Source: Myxococcales bacterium (GTDB lineage Bacteria > Myxococcota_A > Polyangia > Polyangiales > Houyiibacteriaceae). From it: 64,000 nt of DNA. The position numbers and the translations under genes were made by a program. The notes below the pieces were generated by a model, which was not told where the DNA came from, searched no databases, and saw nothing but the letters and a program-made list of their open reading frames with translations. The DNA is taken from contig JAHBWH010000024.1 of the NCBI GenBank assembly GCA_019637115.1, positions 1 through 64,000 on the forward strand, given 5' to 3'. Position 1 is the stretch's first letter; each line of letters opens with the position of its first letter. Positions 16,706 through 26,000 of the stretch are shown piece after piece.

Positions 16706-16789
16706 GGCTGTCCGCGTCCGGGGTCCGAATCCGCACCACCTGTGGGCCGGAGCCACGTCCGGGGCGGAGCCGTCTCCGGGCGCCCGACC

Positions 16790-16986
16790 GTCCACATCCA
16801 CATCCACGTCCACGTCCACGTACGTCCACGTACGTCCACGTACGTCCACGTCCACGTACGTCCACGTCCACGTCCACGTCCCCGTGCGCGTGCGCGTCCC
16901 CGTGCGCGTCCCCGTGCGCGTGCGCGTGCGCGTCCCCGTGCGCGTCCCCGTGCGCGTCCCCGTGCGCGTGCGCGTGCGCGTGCGCA
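16790..16986. repeat. Hexamer arrays: (CCACGT)n then (GCGCGT/CCCGTG)n
   Basis: The first half is built from TCCACG/TACGTC hexamers, the second half from GCGCGTGCGCGT and CCCGTGCGCGTC units, about 30 hexamers in all. The reverse complement of the same two hexamer types recurs at 17978-18081, on the other side of the tRNA-fMet. The open frames through it are simple-sequence artefacts. Confidence 0.9.
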
Positions 16987-16992
16987 ACAGCG

Positions 16993-17033
16993 GTCTTCAG
17001 GGCTTCAGGGCTTCAGGGCTTCAGGGCTTCAGA
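16993..17033. repeat. Four to five copies of a 10 bp GGCTTCAGGG repeat
   Basis: GGCTTCAGGG is repeated head to tail directly after the hexamer array. The remaining spacer up to 17126 shows nothing recognisable. Confidence 0.85.
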
Positions 17034-17126
17034 ATAGAAGGTAGAACGTCGTAAGGAATCGAGCTGCGACCACCCACGGCTCAAAGCGGACGCTTTTGGC
17101 CCGGCGCTCAATCCGACGGACGCAGA

Positions 17127-17159
17127 AACGCCCGGGTCTCGATGGGAGAACCGGGCGTT
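17127..17159 (-). terminator. Rho-independent terminator of tRNA-fMet
   Basis: Perfect 9 bp stem AACGCCCGG (17127-17135) with CCGGGCGTT (17151-17159). On the minus strand it follows the tRNA by 8 nt and runs into TTTCTG. Confidence 0.65.
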
Positions 17160-17167
17160 GCCTCGAT

Positions 17168-17244
<77 letters not shown>

Positions 17245-17257
17245 GCGAAGTGGGGGG

Positions 17258-17285
17258 ACTATAGCGGGGCCGTTCGATGCGTCAA
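17258..17285 (-). promoter_or_regulatory. Sigma-70 promoter of tRNA-fMet
   Basis: On the minus strand TTGACG (17280-17285) and TATAGT (17258-17263) are 16 bp apart. The -10 box ends 13 nt before the mature tRNA 5' end. Both boxes are near consensus, as expected for a stable RNA. Confidence 0.75.
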
Positions 17286-17380
17286 GGGCGAAGTGGGATG
17301 AAGTGTGATGTGGTGCCCCGAGCGCCCTTCTTGGTGCACAACGCTGGCTCGCGCGCTGATGAGCCGCGATCCTCGAGCCG

Positions 17381-17863
17381 ATGACCGAGCTCCTCGTCCC
17401 AGTCGTATCGATCACGCGGACGCGCCGCGGGCGCTACCTCTGGGCGGCGTGGTGGACGACTCCTCCACGCCGCGTCCCCTTCCAGCAGCCCGACGCCTCG
17501 GATGGCGGCTCGCGCTCGCCAGAGGACGCCTTGCGCGCTGCCGAGCAGCAGACCGGCCGCTCGTTCCGGGTGATCGAGCCGATCTGGGCGCGCGGCTGGA
17601 ACCGGATCCTCCGAGGAGAAGCACCGTTCTCGTCGGCCGACGTCCGGGCGCTCGAGGGCGGCGGCCGCCCCGCGCGCCCCCCTGCACCCCCGTCGCTCTG
17701 GGCGGTGCTCGGAGTGGAGCCAGGCGCGAGCGTCGATGAGATCAAGCGAGCGTTCCGCGAGCGAGCGCCAGCCGCCCACCCCGATCGCGGGGGCGACCCG
17801 GAGGTGTTCCGGCAGCTTCACGAGGCCTACGAGCGCGCGCTCGCGAAACGCCAGCGACGTTGA
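17381..17863 (+). CDS. Small protein with C-terminal J domain
   Basis: The 160-residue protein has a unique N-terminal half (about 1-100). That half is rich in Trp/Arg and beta-prone (TRTRRGRYLWAAWW), with a helix that includes RAAEQQTGRSF. A compact J domain follows (LWAVLGVEPGASVDEIKRAF, then AHPDRGGDPEVFRQLHEAYERAL, about 105-155) with intact HPD near residue 133. It is therefore likely a DnaK-stimulating co-chaperone with a private client-binding head. ATG start; no strong ribosome site is visible. It sits between the two inverted hexamer arrays and next to tRNA-fMet. Confidence 0.8.
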   Translation: MTELLVPVVSITRTRRGRYLWAAWWTTPPRRVPFQQPDASDGGSRSPEDALRAAEQQTGRSFRVIEPIWARGWNRILRGEAPFSSADVRALEGGGRPARPPAPPSLWAVLGVEPGASVDEIKRAFRERAPAAHPDRGGDPEVFRQLHEAYERALAKRQRR

Positions 17864-17977
17864 CCGCCTCTGCGCGGGGCTCTTGGGCGCGGAATCGGCG
17901 GTTGTCGTCGATCCGCGTTCAGAGTCGGTCCGCTTTCAAGGACTCTGAGTCCGCTCGCGATGCGACGTCACGTTCAC

Positions 17978-18081
17978 GGTGGACGTGGACGTGGACGCGC
18001 ACGCGCACGCGCACGTGGACGTGGACGCGCACGCGCACGTGGACGTGGACATGGACGTACGTGGACGTCCACGTTGGTGCG
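17978..18081. repeat. Hexamer arrays (GGACGT)n and (GCGCAC)n, inverse of those at 16.8 kb
   Basis: Alternating blocks of GTGGAC and GCGCAC/GCACGC hexamers, ending ACGTACGTGGACGTCC. The unit is the reverse complement of the array at 16790-16986, so the two arrays form a long imperfect inverted repeat around the tRNA-fMet and J-protein genes. Confidence 0.85.
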
Positions 18082-18166
18082 CGTGGATGTGGACCGTGCG
18101 CGCGCATAACACCGGACGTGGTTGGCGGAACTCGTGCCAATTCGAGCTCGCTCCGTGCGCCACGAT

Positions 18167-18210
18167 CGAAAACGCCCCGACGGCGTTCGACACGCCTCGG
18201 GGCATTTTCG
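18167..18210. terminator. Bidirectional terminator-like hairpin
   Basis: Arms CGAAAACGCCCCGA (18167-18180) and TCGGGGCATTTTCG (18197-18210) pair over 14 positions with one mismatch and carry A/T runs on both outer sides. It lies between the convergent J-protein gene and the histone-like gene. Confidence 0.6.
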
Positions 18211-18353
18211 AGTGCCCGTCCCCGCGTTGGAGGAGGCACCGCTGACTTCGAGATGGTCCGCACCGAGGCACGGACCCTTCGGGACCCAAGCCACCGAGGG
18301 CGGTGGCGAGCAGTCCGGCGCGAAGATTCACGCGGCGGACGGGGTTCCCGAGC

Positions 18354-18701
18354 TCACTTCTTCTTGGCCGCCTTCTTCGCCGGCTTCTTGGCCGCCTTCT
18401 TCGCCGGCTTGGCCGCCTTCTTGGCTGCCTTCTTCGCCGGCTTCTTGGCCGCCTTCTTGGCGGGCTTGGCCGCCTTCTTCGCCGGCTTCTTGGCCGCCTT
18501 CTTCGCCGGCTTCTTGGCCGCCTTCTTGGCTGCCTTCTTCGCCGGCTTCTTGGCCGCCTTCTTGGCAGGCTTGGCCGCCTTCTTCGCCGGCTTCTTGGCA
18601 GCCTTCTTGGCTGCCTTCTTCGCCGGCTTCTTGGCCGCCTTGGTGGGCTTCGCCGCAGCGGTCTGCTCCAGCGTGGTGTCGTCCTTCTTGGTCGTTGCCA
18701 T
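18354..18701 (-). CDS. Histone H1-like Lys/Ala-rich DNA-binding protein
   Basis: The 115-residue product starts MATTKKDDTTLEQTAAAKP. It then consists almost entirely of AAKK, PAKKAAKK and KPAKK repeats, ending in KKK, like the C-terminal tail of eukaryotic histone H1 and bacterial HctB/AlgP-type proteins. It is expected to bind and condense DNA through charge. ATG 18701 is chosen because a strong Shine-Dalgarno GGAGGAGG lies just upstream; the longer reading to 18749 would start before that site. DNA is a run of CTTCTTGGC-type repeats, so copy number is prone to slippage. It has a near-consensus promoter at 18737-18766. Confidence 0.88.
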   Translation of the reverse strand: MATTKKDDTTLEQTAAAKPTKAAKKPAKKAAKKAAKKPAKKAAKPAKKAAKKPAKKAAKKAAKKPAKKAAKKPAKKAAKPAKKAAKKPAKKAAKKAAKPAKKAAKKPAKKAAKKK

Positions 18702-18736
18702 CTCTGACCTCCTCCGAGGGGTCTCGGTTGGCTGGT

Positions 18737-18766
18737 ACCGTATTGTCACGTCACGTCACGTGTCAA
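18737..18766 (-). promoter_or_regulatory. Promoter of the histone-like gene with GTGAC repeats in the spacer
   Basis: Minus strand: TTGACA (18761-18766) and TACGGT (18737-18742) are 18 bp apart. The spacer is three tandem GTGAC-type pentamers (plus strand GTCACGTCACGTCACG), a likely regulator site. A/T-rich DNA upstream (18770-18870) resembles an UP element. Confidence 0.6.
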
Positions 18767-19347
18767 GCGGAAGGAACCATAATTTATAGCTAACTTTGGC
18801 ATATTTTAGCGAAGTTGATGCAACTTGTCGCATAAATCGCCAGAATTGTTGGAAATTTTGGCATCGACCTCGATCCCCTCGGACGTGTCGAATTCGACTC
18901 CGTGGCCCTGGGGATAGCGATCGCGAGGTGGCCGTGAACGTGAGCGAACAGGCCCCTACCGCTACCCCTGCCCCCCGATTCTCGAATCACCCCACAACGG
19001 GTCCGCCAGGACCACGCCCCCCGGAACACGGCTTGCGAGGTCTCGGGTGGTGTGCCGGCCGAGACGTTCGTCCAGCTCCTCGGTGCCCCGCGGTCAGGGC
19101 CGCGTGAGGGGGCTGTCGCTGTCCCTCACCCGCACGACCGCGGAGCGGCCAAGTCGGCCCACCTCTCGCAGGACCTCCGACACGCGGCCGGGGGCCGCGC
19201 ACGCATCGGGGATCGATGCGCTCGGCGACCAGAGGCGGATCATTCCATTTTTGCCGGATTCTCGGGTCGAGAACGTACAACCGTGAGCGTCGGATCGGTT
19301 TCCGATGTCCCTCGAGGCTGGTAAGGAGAGGCCCAAAGGAGGCTTCC
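18767..19347. other. Spacer with a strongly A/T-rich block
   Basis: 18775-18870 is markedly A/T-rich for this genome, with TTTATAGC, TATTTTAG and AAATTTTGG. It is most simply the upstream activating region of the histone-like gene. The rest (18880-19330) has no credible gene. The OmpA-like gene's ribosome site AAAGGAGG is at its end. Confidence 0.5.
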
Positions 19348-20145
19348 ATGTTGGGACGAACCACCCTGGTGCTCACGGCCCTCGCCATCGCGTGCGGCCC
19401 GAGCCAGGCAGATTTGGACGCGGCGAATGCGCGTATCGCCGAGCTACAAGGTCAGCTCGGGGACGCGACGTCGCGCAACGGCGATCTCGAGAGCCGACTC
19501 GCGAGCATCGAGGCGCAGAACGGTGAGCTCGTCAGCCGGCTGCGGGCGCTGGGCCAGGAGGTCGAGGGCCTCGAGGGTGAGCGCAGCAACCTCCAGTCGA
19601 CTTTGGCGGAGACGCAGCGCGCCCTCGAGGAGCTCCGCGAGCGCGAGCGGCAGGCGCAGGCCCGCATCGCGACCTTCCGCAACCTACTCTCTCGGTTCCG
19701 ATCGATGATCGAGAGCGGCCGGCTCCGGGTCCGCATCGTCCGAAACCGAATGGTCGTGGAGCTGCCGGAGGGCATCCTCTTCGACTCGGGGCAGGCGGCG
19801 CTCAAGCAGGACGGCCAGACCACGCTCACGGAGGTGGCTCAGGTCCTCACGGAGATCGGCGACCGCGAGTTCCAGATCGCCGGGCACACCGACAACATCC
19901 CGCTCGGCCGGCGCTCTCGCTTCGCGGACAATTGGGAGCTCAGCGCGGCGCGCGCGGTCACGGTCGCGCGCTTCATGACGACGCAGGGCGTCCCGGCCAA
20001 CCGCATCTCCGCCGCGGGTTACGCCGACACCCAGCCAGTCTCGTCGAACGAGTCGGCCGAGGGCCGCGCCCAGAACCGGCGCATCGAGATCGTGATGCTC
20101 CCGAACCTCGACGAGCTCCCGGATCTCTCCGCCCTCACCGAGTGA
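19348..20145 (+). CDS. OmpA-domain lipoprotein with coiled coil
   Basis: The 265-residue protein has a signal and lipobox AIAC (Cys16). A coiled coil follows at about 22-115 (LDAANARIAELQGQLGD and repeats of Leu/Glu heptads). An OmpA/MotB-type peptidoglycan-binding domain (about 135-250) shows LFDSGQAALKQDG, IAGHTDNIPL, NWELSAARAVTVARF and GYADTQPV. The conserved Asp and Arg of the diaminopimelate-binding site are in GHTDN and NRRIEIV. It likely links the outer membrane to the wall, like Pal or MotB-type stators without the membrane helix. The start is fixed by AAAGGAGG 6 nt upstream of ATG 19348. A perfect 18 bp hairpin follows the stop. Confidence 0.88.
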   Translation: MLGRTTLVLTALAIACGPSQADLDAANARIAELQGQLGDATSRNGDLESRLASIEAQNGELVSRLRALGQEVEGLEGERSNLQSTLAETQRALEELRERERQAQARIATFRNLLSRFRSMIESGRLRVRIVRNRMVVELPEGILFDSGQAALKQDGQTTLTEVAQVLTEIGDREFQIAGHTDNIPLGRRSRFADNWELSAARAVTVARFMTTQGVPANRISAAGYADTQPVSSNESAEGRAQNRRIEIVMLPNLDELPDLSALTE

Positions 20146-20155
20146 GCCACACGAG

Positions 20156-20195
20156 CGTCACGGCCCGCGGGAGAGCCCTCCCGCGGGCCGTGACG
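20156..20195. terminator. Perfect 18 bp hairpin after the OmpA-like gene
   Basis: Arms 20156-20173 and 20178-20195 are perfectly complementary (CGTCACGGCCCGCGGGAG with its complement), and the loop is AGCC. No T tract follows, so it may act as an mRNA 3'-end stabiliser or weak terminator. Confidence 0.6.
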
Positions 20196-20366
20196 CGTCG
20201 GGCGTCCGGTTTTGTTCGGCTCTGGTCCGCAGCCTCCGCGTCCCACACGCTCTGACGCTCGGCCCACGGACGAGAACCCACGTTCTCTCGCGGAAACCGG
20301 GGTCGTCCGTCCAGCCCCACGTCAGATGCCCGATCCGGCCGCTCCGACGGAGGCGAGGGGCCGGGT

Positions 20367-20395
20367 TTGACCGGAAGGGCGGTCTGCCTTAGACT
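20367..20395 (+). promoter_or_regulatory. Sigma-70 promoter of cdnL
   Basis: TTGACC (20367-20372), 17 bp, TAGACT (20390-20395). Start of transcription would be near 20402, giving a 5' leader of about 170 nt that has no other identified element. The region 20196-20366 shows nothing else recognisable. Confidence 0.6.
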
Positions 20396-20572
20396 CCGCC
20401 TTCCCGAAATCCGACCCTGGGTGAGTCCTCGGTCGGTGGGCGATGAGACCTCGGTGCCCGGCACCCACACGGACCGGAATACGAGCGCTCATCGAAGGTT
20501 TTCCAACCTGACCATGGCTTCGCGCCCCGAGCGACATTCGCGCCGAGGGCGAATCCCCTACGAGGAGTCCTG

Positions 20573-21079
20573 ATGCAGCAGGCAGGTGAGCAGCAGTTCA
20601 AGGTCGGCGACAAGGCCGTCTATCCGGCGCAAGGCGTGGCCGAGGTCGTCTCCATCGAGGAGAAGGACATCGCGGGCAGCCGCCAGAAGTTCTACGTCCT
20701 CAAGATCCTCGACACCGACCGGAAGATCATGGTCCCCGTGTCGAACGCGAAGAACGTCGGGCTCCGGCCCCCGATCTCCGAAGAGGACATCCGCGAGATC
20801 TTCGTGATCCTCAAGGAGCGGACGATCGCCTTCGACAACCAGACCTGGAACCGCCGCTACCGCGGGTTCATGGACAAGATCAAGACCGGCTCGGTCTTCG
20901 ACGTCGCCGAGGTCATGCGTGACCTCTACCGTCTCCGCTCGGAGAAGTCGCTGTCGTTCGGCGAGCGGAAGATGCTCGAGACCGCGCGCAACCTGATCGT
21001 CAAGGAGATCGCGGTCGCTCGTCGCAAGAGCGAGGACAAGGTTCAGGCGGAGATCGAGAAGATCTTCGACACGAACTGA
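20573..21079 (+). CDS. cdnL: CdnL/CarD-type RNA polymerase-binding regulator
   Basis: The 168-residue protein has an N-terminal RNA-polymerase-interaction Tudor-like domain (FKVGDKAVYPAQGVAEV through KIMVPVSNAKNVGLRP, about 8-70). A helical C-terminal DNA-interacting domain ends in VARRKSEDKVQAEIEKIF. This is the short CdnL type (about 164 residues in Myxococcus xanthus) and lacks the HMGA-like tail of true CarD. CdnL binds the RNA polymerase beta subunit and stabilises open complexes at rRNA and other housekeeping promoters. ATG with GAGGAG upstream. The gene has its own promoter and a long leader, and is followed by rng. Confidence 0.95.
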   Translation: MQQAGEQQFKVGDKAVYPAQGVAEVVSIEEKDIAGSRQKFYVLKILDTDRKIMVPVSNAKNVGLRPPISEEDIREIFVILKERTIAFDNQTWNRRYRGFMDKIKTGSVFDVAEVMRDLYRLRSEKSLSFGERKMLETARNLIVKEIAVARRKSEDKVQAEIEKIFDTN

Positions 21080-21237
21080 GCGTGCCGACGCGGGGGATGG
21101 GAGCGGGCGCGCACGTGCTGGCCACGTGCGACGCCCCCCGTTCGTGAGGCGGCAGACGCCGCCGCGCTCCCCTGCGCCATCGCCGTTCCACAACTCAACC
21201 CGGCACGAGCTTCGGGCCGGCACTGCAGGGAGCCCGA

Positions 21238-22782
21238 ATGGCCCACAATAGCTTGCTCATCAACGTCGACGTCGGTGAGACGCGCGTCGCGATCGTCCAG
21301 GACGGCGTCGTCGGCGAGCTCTACGTCGAGCGGAAGCGCGACCGGTCCCCGGTCGGTAACATCTACGTCGGCAAGGTCACCCGGGTGCTCCCCGGCATGC
21401 AGGCGGCGTTCATCGACGTCGGGCTCGACCGCGCCGCCTTCCTCCACGTCGAGGACCTGCTCCAGCCGCAAGAGGCCGAGCCGGAGGAGGGCGAGGCAGG
21501 CGACGAGAAGCCCAACGGCAAGGCCGGCGCGAGGCACAAACGCGCGAGCCGCGAGACGCCGATCCGCGACCTGCTGCGAGAGGGCCAGGAGCTCGTCGTC
21601 CAGGTCTCGAAGGGGCCCATCAGCACGAAGGGCGCGCGTGTCACGGCGCACGTCGCGCTGCCGGGCCGCTACGTCGTCTACATGCCCACGGTCGACCACG
21701 TGGGCGTCTCCAAGCGCATCGGCCGCGACAAGGAGCGACGTCGCCTCAAAGAGGTCATCGACTCGCTGCGGCCCCCGACCGGCGGCGTGGTGGTTCGGAC
21801 GCTCGCGCAGGGCCTGACGAAGAAGCAGCTCAAGGCGGACGTCGGCTACCTCGTGAAGCTCTGGGAGCAGTGTCAGACGAAGCTCCAGCACGGCCGCGAG
21901 CAGCGCAAGAAGCCGAAGGCGCCCTATCTCCTGCACGAGGAGCCGGACATCGTGCTCCGCGCCGCGCGCGACATGTTCACCGAGGAGATCCACGAGATCG
22001 TGATCGACGATCCGCGCGACTTCGCGCGCCTGAAGGAGTTCCTCGAGCTCTTCCTGCCCGAGCGGGCCGACGACGTGAAGCTCTACCAAGGCAACGAGCC
22101 GCTCTTCGACGAGTTCGGGATCGAGGACGAGATCGCGCGCGCGCTCTCGCGGAAGGTCTCGCTCCCGTCGGGCGGCTACCTCATCGTCGACCAGGCCGAG
22201 GCGCTCGCCGCCATCGACGTGAACACCGGCCGCTTCACCGGCAAGGGGCAGGACGTCGAAGAGACGATCCTCCAGACCAACCTCGAGGCCGTAAAGGAGA
22301 TCTGTTACCAGCTCCGCTTCCGGAATCTCGGGGGCCTCATCGTGCTCGACTTCATCGACATGGAAAAGAGCGCGAACCGGGACAAGGTCAATAAGGCGCT
22401 CCTCAAGGAGCTGAAGAAGGACAAGGCCAAGACGACGGCCGTCCGGATCAGCGAGCTTGGCCTCGTCGAGATGACGCGCAAGCGCACGCACGAGTCGCTC
22501 GGTCGCCTCCTCTACGAGCCCTGCTTCTACTGCGACGGCACCGGCCAGCTGAAGTCGAAGACGACGGTCTGCCACGAGATCTTCCGCCAGATGCGGCGCG
22601 AGAAGGACAGCCTGCCGGGGTACAAGATCACGGTGAGCGCACACCCCGCCGTCTGCGACGCCCTCGAGCGCGAGGAGAAGGCGGCCCTCGAGGAGGCGAG
22701 CAAGCGCTTCCAACGCCGGATCGAGCTTCAGCCGCGGACCGAGTACCACCTCGAGCAGTTCGACCTCACCGCCGGGAACTGA
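21238..22782 (+). CDS. rng: Ribonuclease E/G family endoribonuclease
   Basis: The 514-residue protein has RNase G length, without the long degradosome scaffold of RNase E. It should cleave single-stranded A/U-rich RNA in rRNA maturation and mRNA decay. The S1-like domain begins GNIYVGKVTRVLPGMQAAFIDVG. The catalytic DNase-I-like core carries AAIDVNTG (Asp327) and VLDFIDM (Asp371/Asp374), matching the two Mg-binding Asp. CFYCDGTG (Cys429, Cys432) is the Zn-link used for dimer formation. An acidic insert EAEPEEGEAGDEKPNGK interrupts the S1 domain. ATG 21238 has AGGGAG upstream. It follows cdnL on the same strand by 158 bp. Confidence 0.95.
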   Translation: MAHNSLLINVDVGETRVAIVQDGVVGELYVERKRDRSPVGNIYVGKVTRVLPGMQAAFIDVGLDRAAFLHVEDLLQPQEAEPEEGEAGDEKPNGKAGARHKRASRETPIRDLLREGQELVVQVSKGPISTKGARVTAHVALPGRYVVYMPTVDHVGVSKRIGRDKERRRLKEVIDSLRPPTGGVVVRTLAQGLTKKQLKADVGYLVKLWEQCQTKLQHGREQRKKPKAPYLLHEEPDIVLRAARDMFTEEIHEIVIDDPRDFARLKEFLELFLPERADDVKLYQGNEPLFDEFGIEDEIARALSRKVSLPSGGYLIVDQAEALAAIDVNTGRFTGKGQDVEETILQTNLEAVKEICYQLRFRNLGGLIVLDFIDMEKSANRDKVNKALLKELKKDKAKTTAVRISELGLVEMTRKRTHESLGRLLYEPCFYCDGTGQLKSKTTVCHEIFRQMRREKDSLPGYKITVSAHPAVCDALEREEKAALEEASKRFQRRIELQPRTEYHLEQFDLTAGN

Positions 22783-22859
22783 TTCGCTCGACGGCTCGGC
22801 GCTCCTCGAGGTCGCCTTGGTGCGGCGCGGAGGCACGGACGGCCGACTCGCTGCCCGGG

Positions 22860-23060
22860 CCGTCGGCGGCCGAGTCGCTCTTCGCGCCCTCGTACGGAGT
22901 CGCTCTCTACCGTCGCACGGCGTACGGAGCAGCTCCGCCGTCGCAACGTCGGGGCCGAGTCGCTCTCCGCGCCTTCGTACGGTCTCGCTCTCTGCCGTCA
23001 CACGGCGTACGGAGTCGCTCTCCGACGTCACACGGCGTGCGGAGTCTCGAGTCGCTCTCC
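22860..23060. repeat. Degenerate about 30 bp repeats (CGTACGGAGTCGCTCTC...GTCACACGG)
   Basis: Six or so imperfect copies of a unit containing CGTACGGAGTCGCTCTC, a C/G-rich middle and GTCACACGG. They fill most of the space between the convergent rng and RND-pump genes. No coding potential is seen. Confidence 0.75.
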
Positions 23061-23082
23061 GCGGCGTCGGCGAGTCGCAGCG

Positions 23083-26000
23083 TCAGGCCGGGCGGCGGAT
23101 GCCGCGGACGGCGTCCCAGGTCCGCCAGACGAGGGCGAAGAACGCGGGCACCACGAAGAGCGTGAGGACGGTCGCGAGCGTCAGGCCGCCGAGCACGATC
23201 GCGCCGACGCCACGGTAGAGCTCCGAGCCCTCGCCCGGCACGAGAACCATCGGCGTCAGGCCCGCGACCGAGGTCACCGTCGTCATCAAGATCGGTCGCA
23301 CGCGGGACTCGACCGCTCCGCGCACCGAGGCCGCGAGCCCCTCCCCTCCTCGGAGCCTGGCGATCGATCCATCCACGACCAAGATCGCGTTGTTCACGAC
23401 GACGCCGATCAGGATCAGGAACCCGAGCGCCGTCATCAGGTCGAGCGCCTGCGGGGCGATGAAGGCGTCGATGAGACGGAGACCGCCGACCCCGCCCGCC
23501 GCCGCCAAGGGAAGCGTCACGAGGATCACGAGCGGCGCGAGGAAGTTCTCGAAGAGCGCGCTCATGAGCAGGTAGCTGATCAGCAGCGCGAGCAAGAGCA
23601 CCTCGGCGAAGCGCACCTTCGCGATCTCGAGGTCACCCGCGGTGCCGCTGATCCCCGCAGAGATGACCCGCGGGATCGTCCCGTCCGCGCGGCGCTCCGC
23701 GACGATCTCTCGCACCTTGGCGAGGGCGGTCTCGAGCGGGACGTCGTCCGGAGGGCCGATCTGCAAGGTGATCGCGCGGCGACGCTCGATGCGCTTGATC
23801 ACCGTCGGCCCGAGCTCTTCGCGCAGCTCCGCCAACACGCCGAAGGGGACCACTTCGCCCGTCGAGGCGACGACCGGGGCGGCCGCAAGGGCCGCGGGGT
23901 CCTCGAGCGAGAGCCCGCTGCGGCGCTCTCCGCGCAGGACGACGTCGATCTGGCCTTCGCCGTCGCGACCCAGCCGACCGAGGATCGCGCCGTCGACGAG
24001 CGCGTCGAGCGTCAGCCCGAGATCCTGCGTGGACGGGCGGAGCGGCGCCGCCTCGGCGCGCCGCGGGTACGCACGGAGCTCGAGCGCGCCCGCGTCGAGG
24101 CTCGGATCCGGCCGCACCTGCGCGCCGGGCAACGCCGCCCGCACGTCGCTCATCACGCGCCCCGCGACGCGGACGAGCTCCTGGAGATCGGCGCCCGTCA
24201 GGTCGAGCTCGATCGAGCGACCGCCGCCTCCGCGGCGCCCGAAGAGCGAGGCCTGCGCGGTGAACGAGTAGAAACCCGGGATGGACGCCTGCACCCCCCG
24301 CAGCCACGCGGTGAGCTCGCCCAGGCGCCGCGGATCCTCGGCGGTCGCGCCCCCGAAGAGGCGGTCGGGGCCGCCGACGAAGAAGCTCCGGCCGATCGCC
24401 GGCACGCCGTCGACCTCGCGCCCGATCCGGGCGCCGAGCTCTCCCTGGACCTGGCGCGCGACGCGGTCCAGCTCCTCGACGCTGGTGCCCGGCGGCGGGA
24501 CGAGGGTGCCGAAGACGAGGTTGCGGTTGCCCGCCGGCAGGTACTCGAGCGGCGGCAGCATGACGAACGCGAACGAGACCGTGGCCGCGACCGCGACCGC
24601 GACCACCGCGCCTCCGGCGAGCCTCGAGCGGACGAGGCGGGCGACCATCGCGCCGATACCGCGCGTGATCGCGCCGACGAGGCGCGCGAAGGCGCCCTCG
24701 CGCGCCTCGCGCTTGGGTGGGAGCTTCGCCGCGAGGCTCGGGATCACGAAGACCGAGACGAGGAGCGAGCTGCCGATCGCGAAGCTGATGGCGACGGCGA
24801 CGTCGCGCAGGAGCTGCCCGACCTCCCCCTCCCACGCGATCACGGGCACGAAGACCGCGGCGGTCGTCGCCGTCGACGCGAGGAGCGCACCCCAGACCTC
24901 GCGGATGCCCTCGTACGCGGCGCGGGCCGCGTCGCCGACGCGCGAGCGCCAGACGTCGATCGACTCCAGCGCCACGATCGCGTTGTCGAGCACCATGCCG
25001 ACGGCGAAGGTGATCCCCGCGAGCGAGACGACGTTCACCGAGCGCCCGAAGAGCGACATCCCGAGCACGGTGGCGAAGGCGCAGACCGGGATGGTCAGGC
25101 TGACGAGCAGGCTCGGCCCGAGCGCGCGGAGGAACGCGATGAGCGCCAGGATCGCGAGCAAGCCACCGGCGAGCAGGTTGTTGCGCACCGTCGCCAGCGA
25201 GCCGCGGATGTAGTCGACCTGGTCGGCGATCACCTCGAAGCGCAGGCCCTCGGGTCGGAAGCGCTCCTCGTCGAGCTCGACGACGCGCGCGCGGATATCC
25301 TCGGTGAGCTCGAGGACGTTCGACCCGGTCTCGCGGTCGATGAGCATGATGAGCGAGGGCTTGTCGCCCGCGTACGCGACGCCCTGCGCCTCGCGGAGGC
25401 CGACGCTCGCGCGCCCGACGTCCGCGACGCGGATCGGCGTCCCGTCCGGGCCCGCCGCGAGCAAGATCTCCTCGAGCGCCTCGGCCGTCGTCCCGACCGC
25501 CATCGTCCGCACGAGCAGGCGCCGGCGCCCGAGCGTGACGTCGCCCCCGGACACGTCTCGGAGCTCGTCGCGGATTCGCGCGGCCACCTCGGGCAGCCGC
25601 AGCCCTCGCGCCGCGAGCTCGGTCGGATCGAAGTCGATCTGAAAGATCGTGTCTCGCCCACCGATGAGGCGGATGTCACCGACGCCGCGGATGCGCTGGA
25701 TCTCGGGGACGATCGTGTCGTCGACCCATGTCCGATAGGGCGCCACGGCGGCGCCTCGCAGGCTCCGGATGGCCAGCACCACCACCGGCGGCCCGCTCGA
25801 GTCCGCCGTCTGGATCGTCGGCTCGCGCACCGCGTCCGGGTAGTCGCCGACCTGCAAGAGCCGGTTGGACGCGCGCACGAGCGCCTCGTCGAGGTCGGTT
25901 CCGACCTGCATCTCGAGCGTCAGAGAGCCCTGCCCCGGCTGGGCCTGCGAGCTCATCCGCTCGAGGCCCGGGAGGCTCTTGAGCGCGTCCTCCTGCCGCT

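Noticed and set aside
17860..18789. 309-residue plus-strand ORF rich in FFAGFLAAF
   Set aside because: It is the antisense reading of the Lys/Ala repeat gene, which has a Shine-Dalgarno site and promoter on the minus strand.
18775..18870. A/T-rich block as horizontally acquired DNA
   Set aside because: It is only about 100 bp, carries no gene remnant, and lies where an UP element for the histone-like promoter would be.
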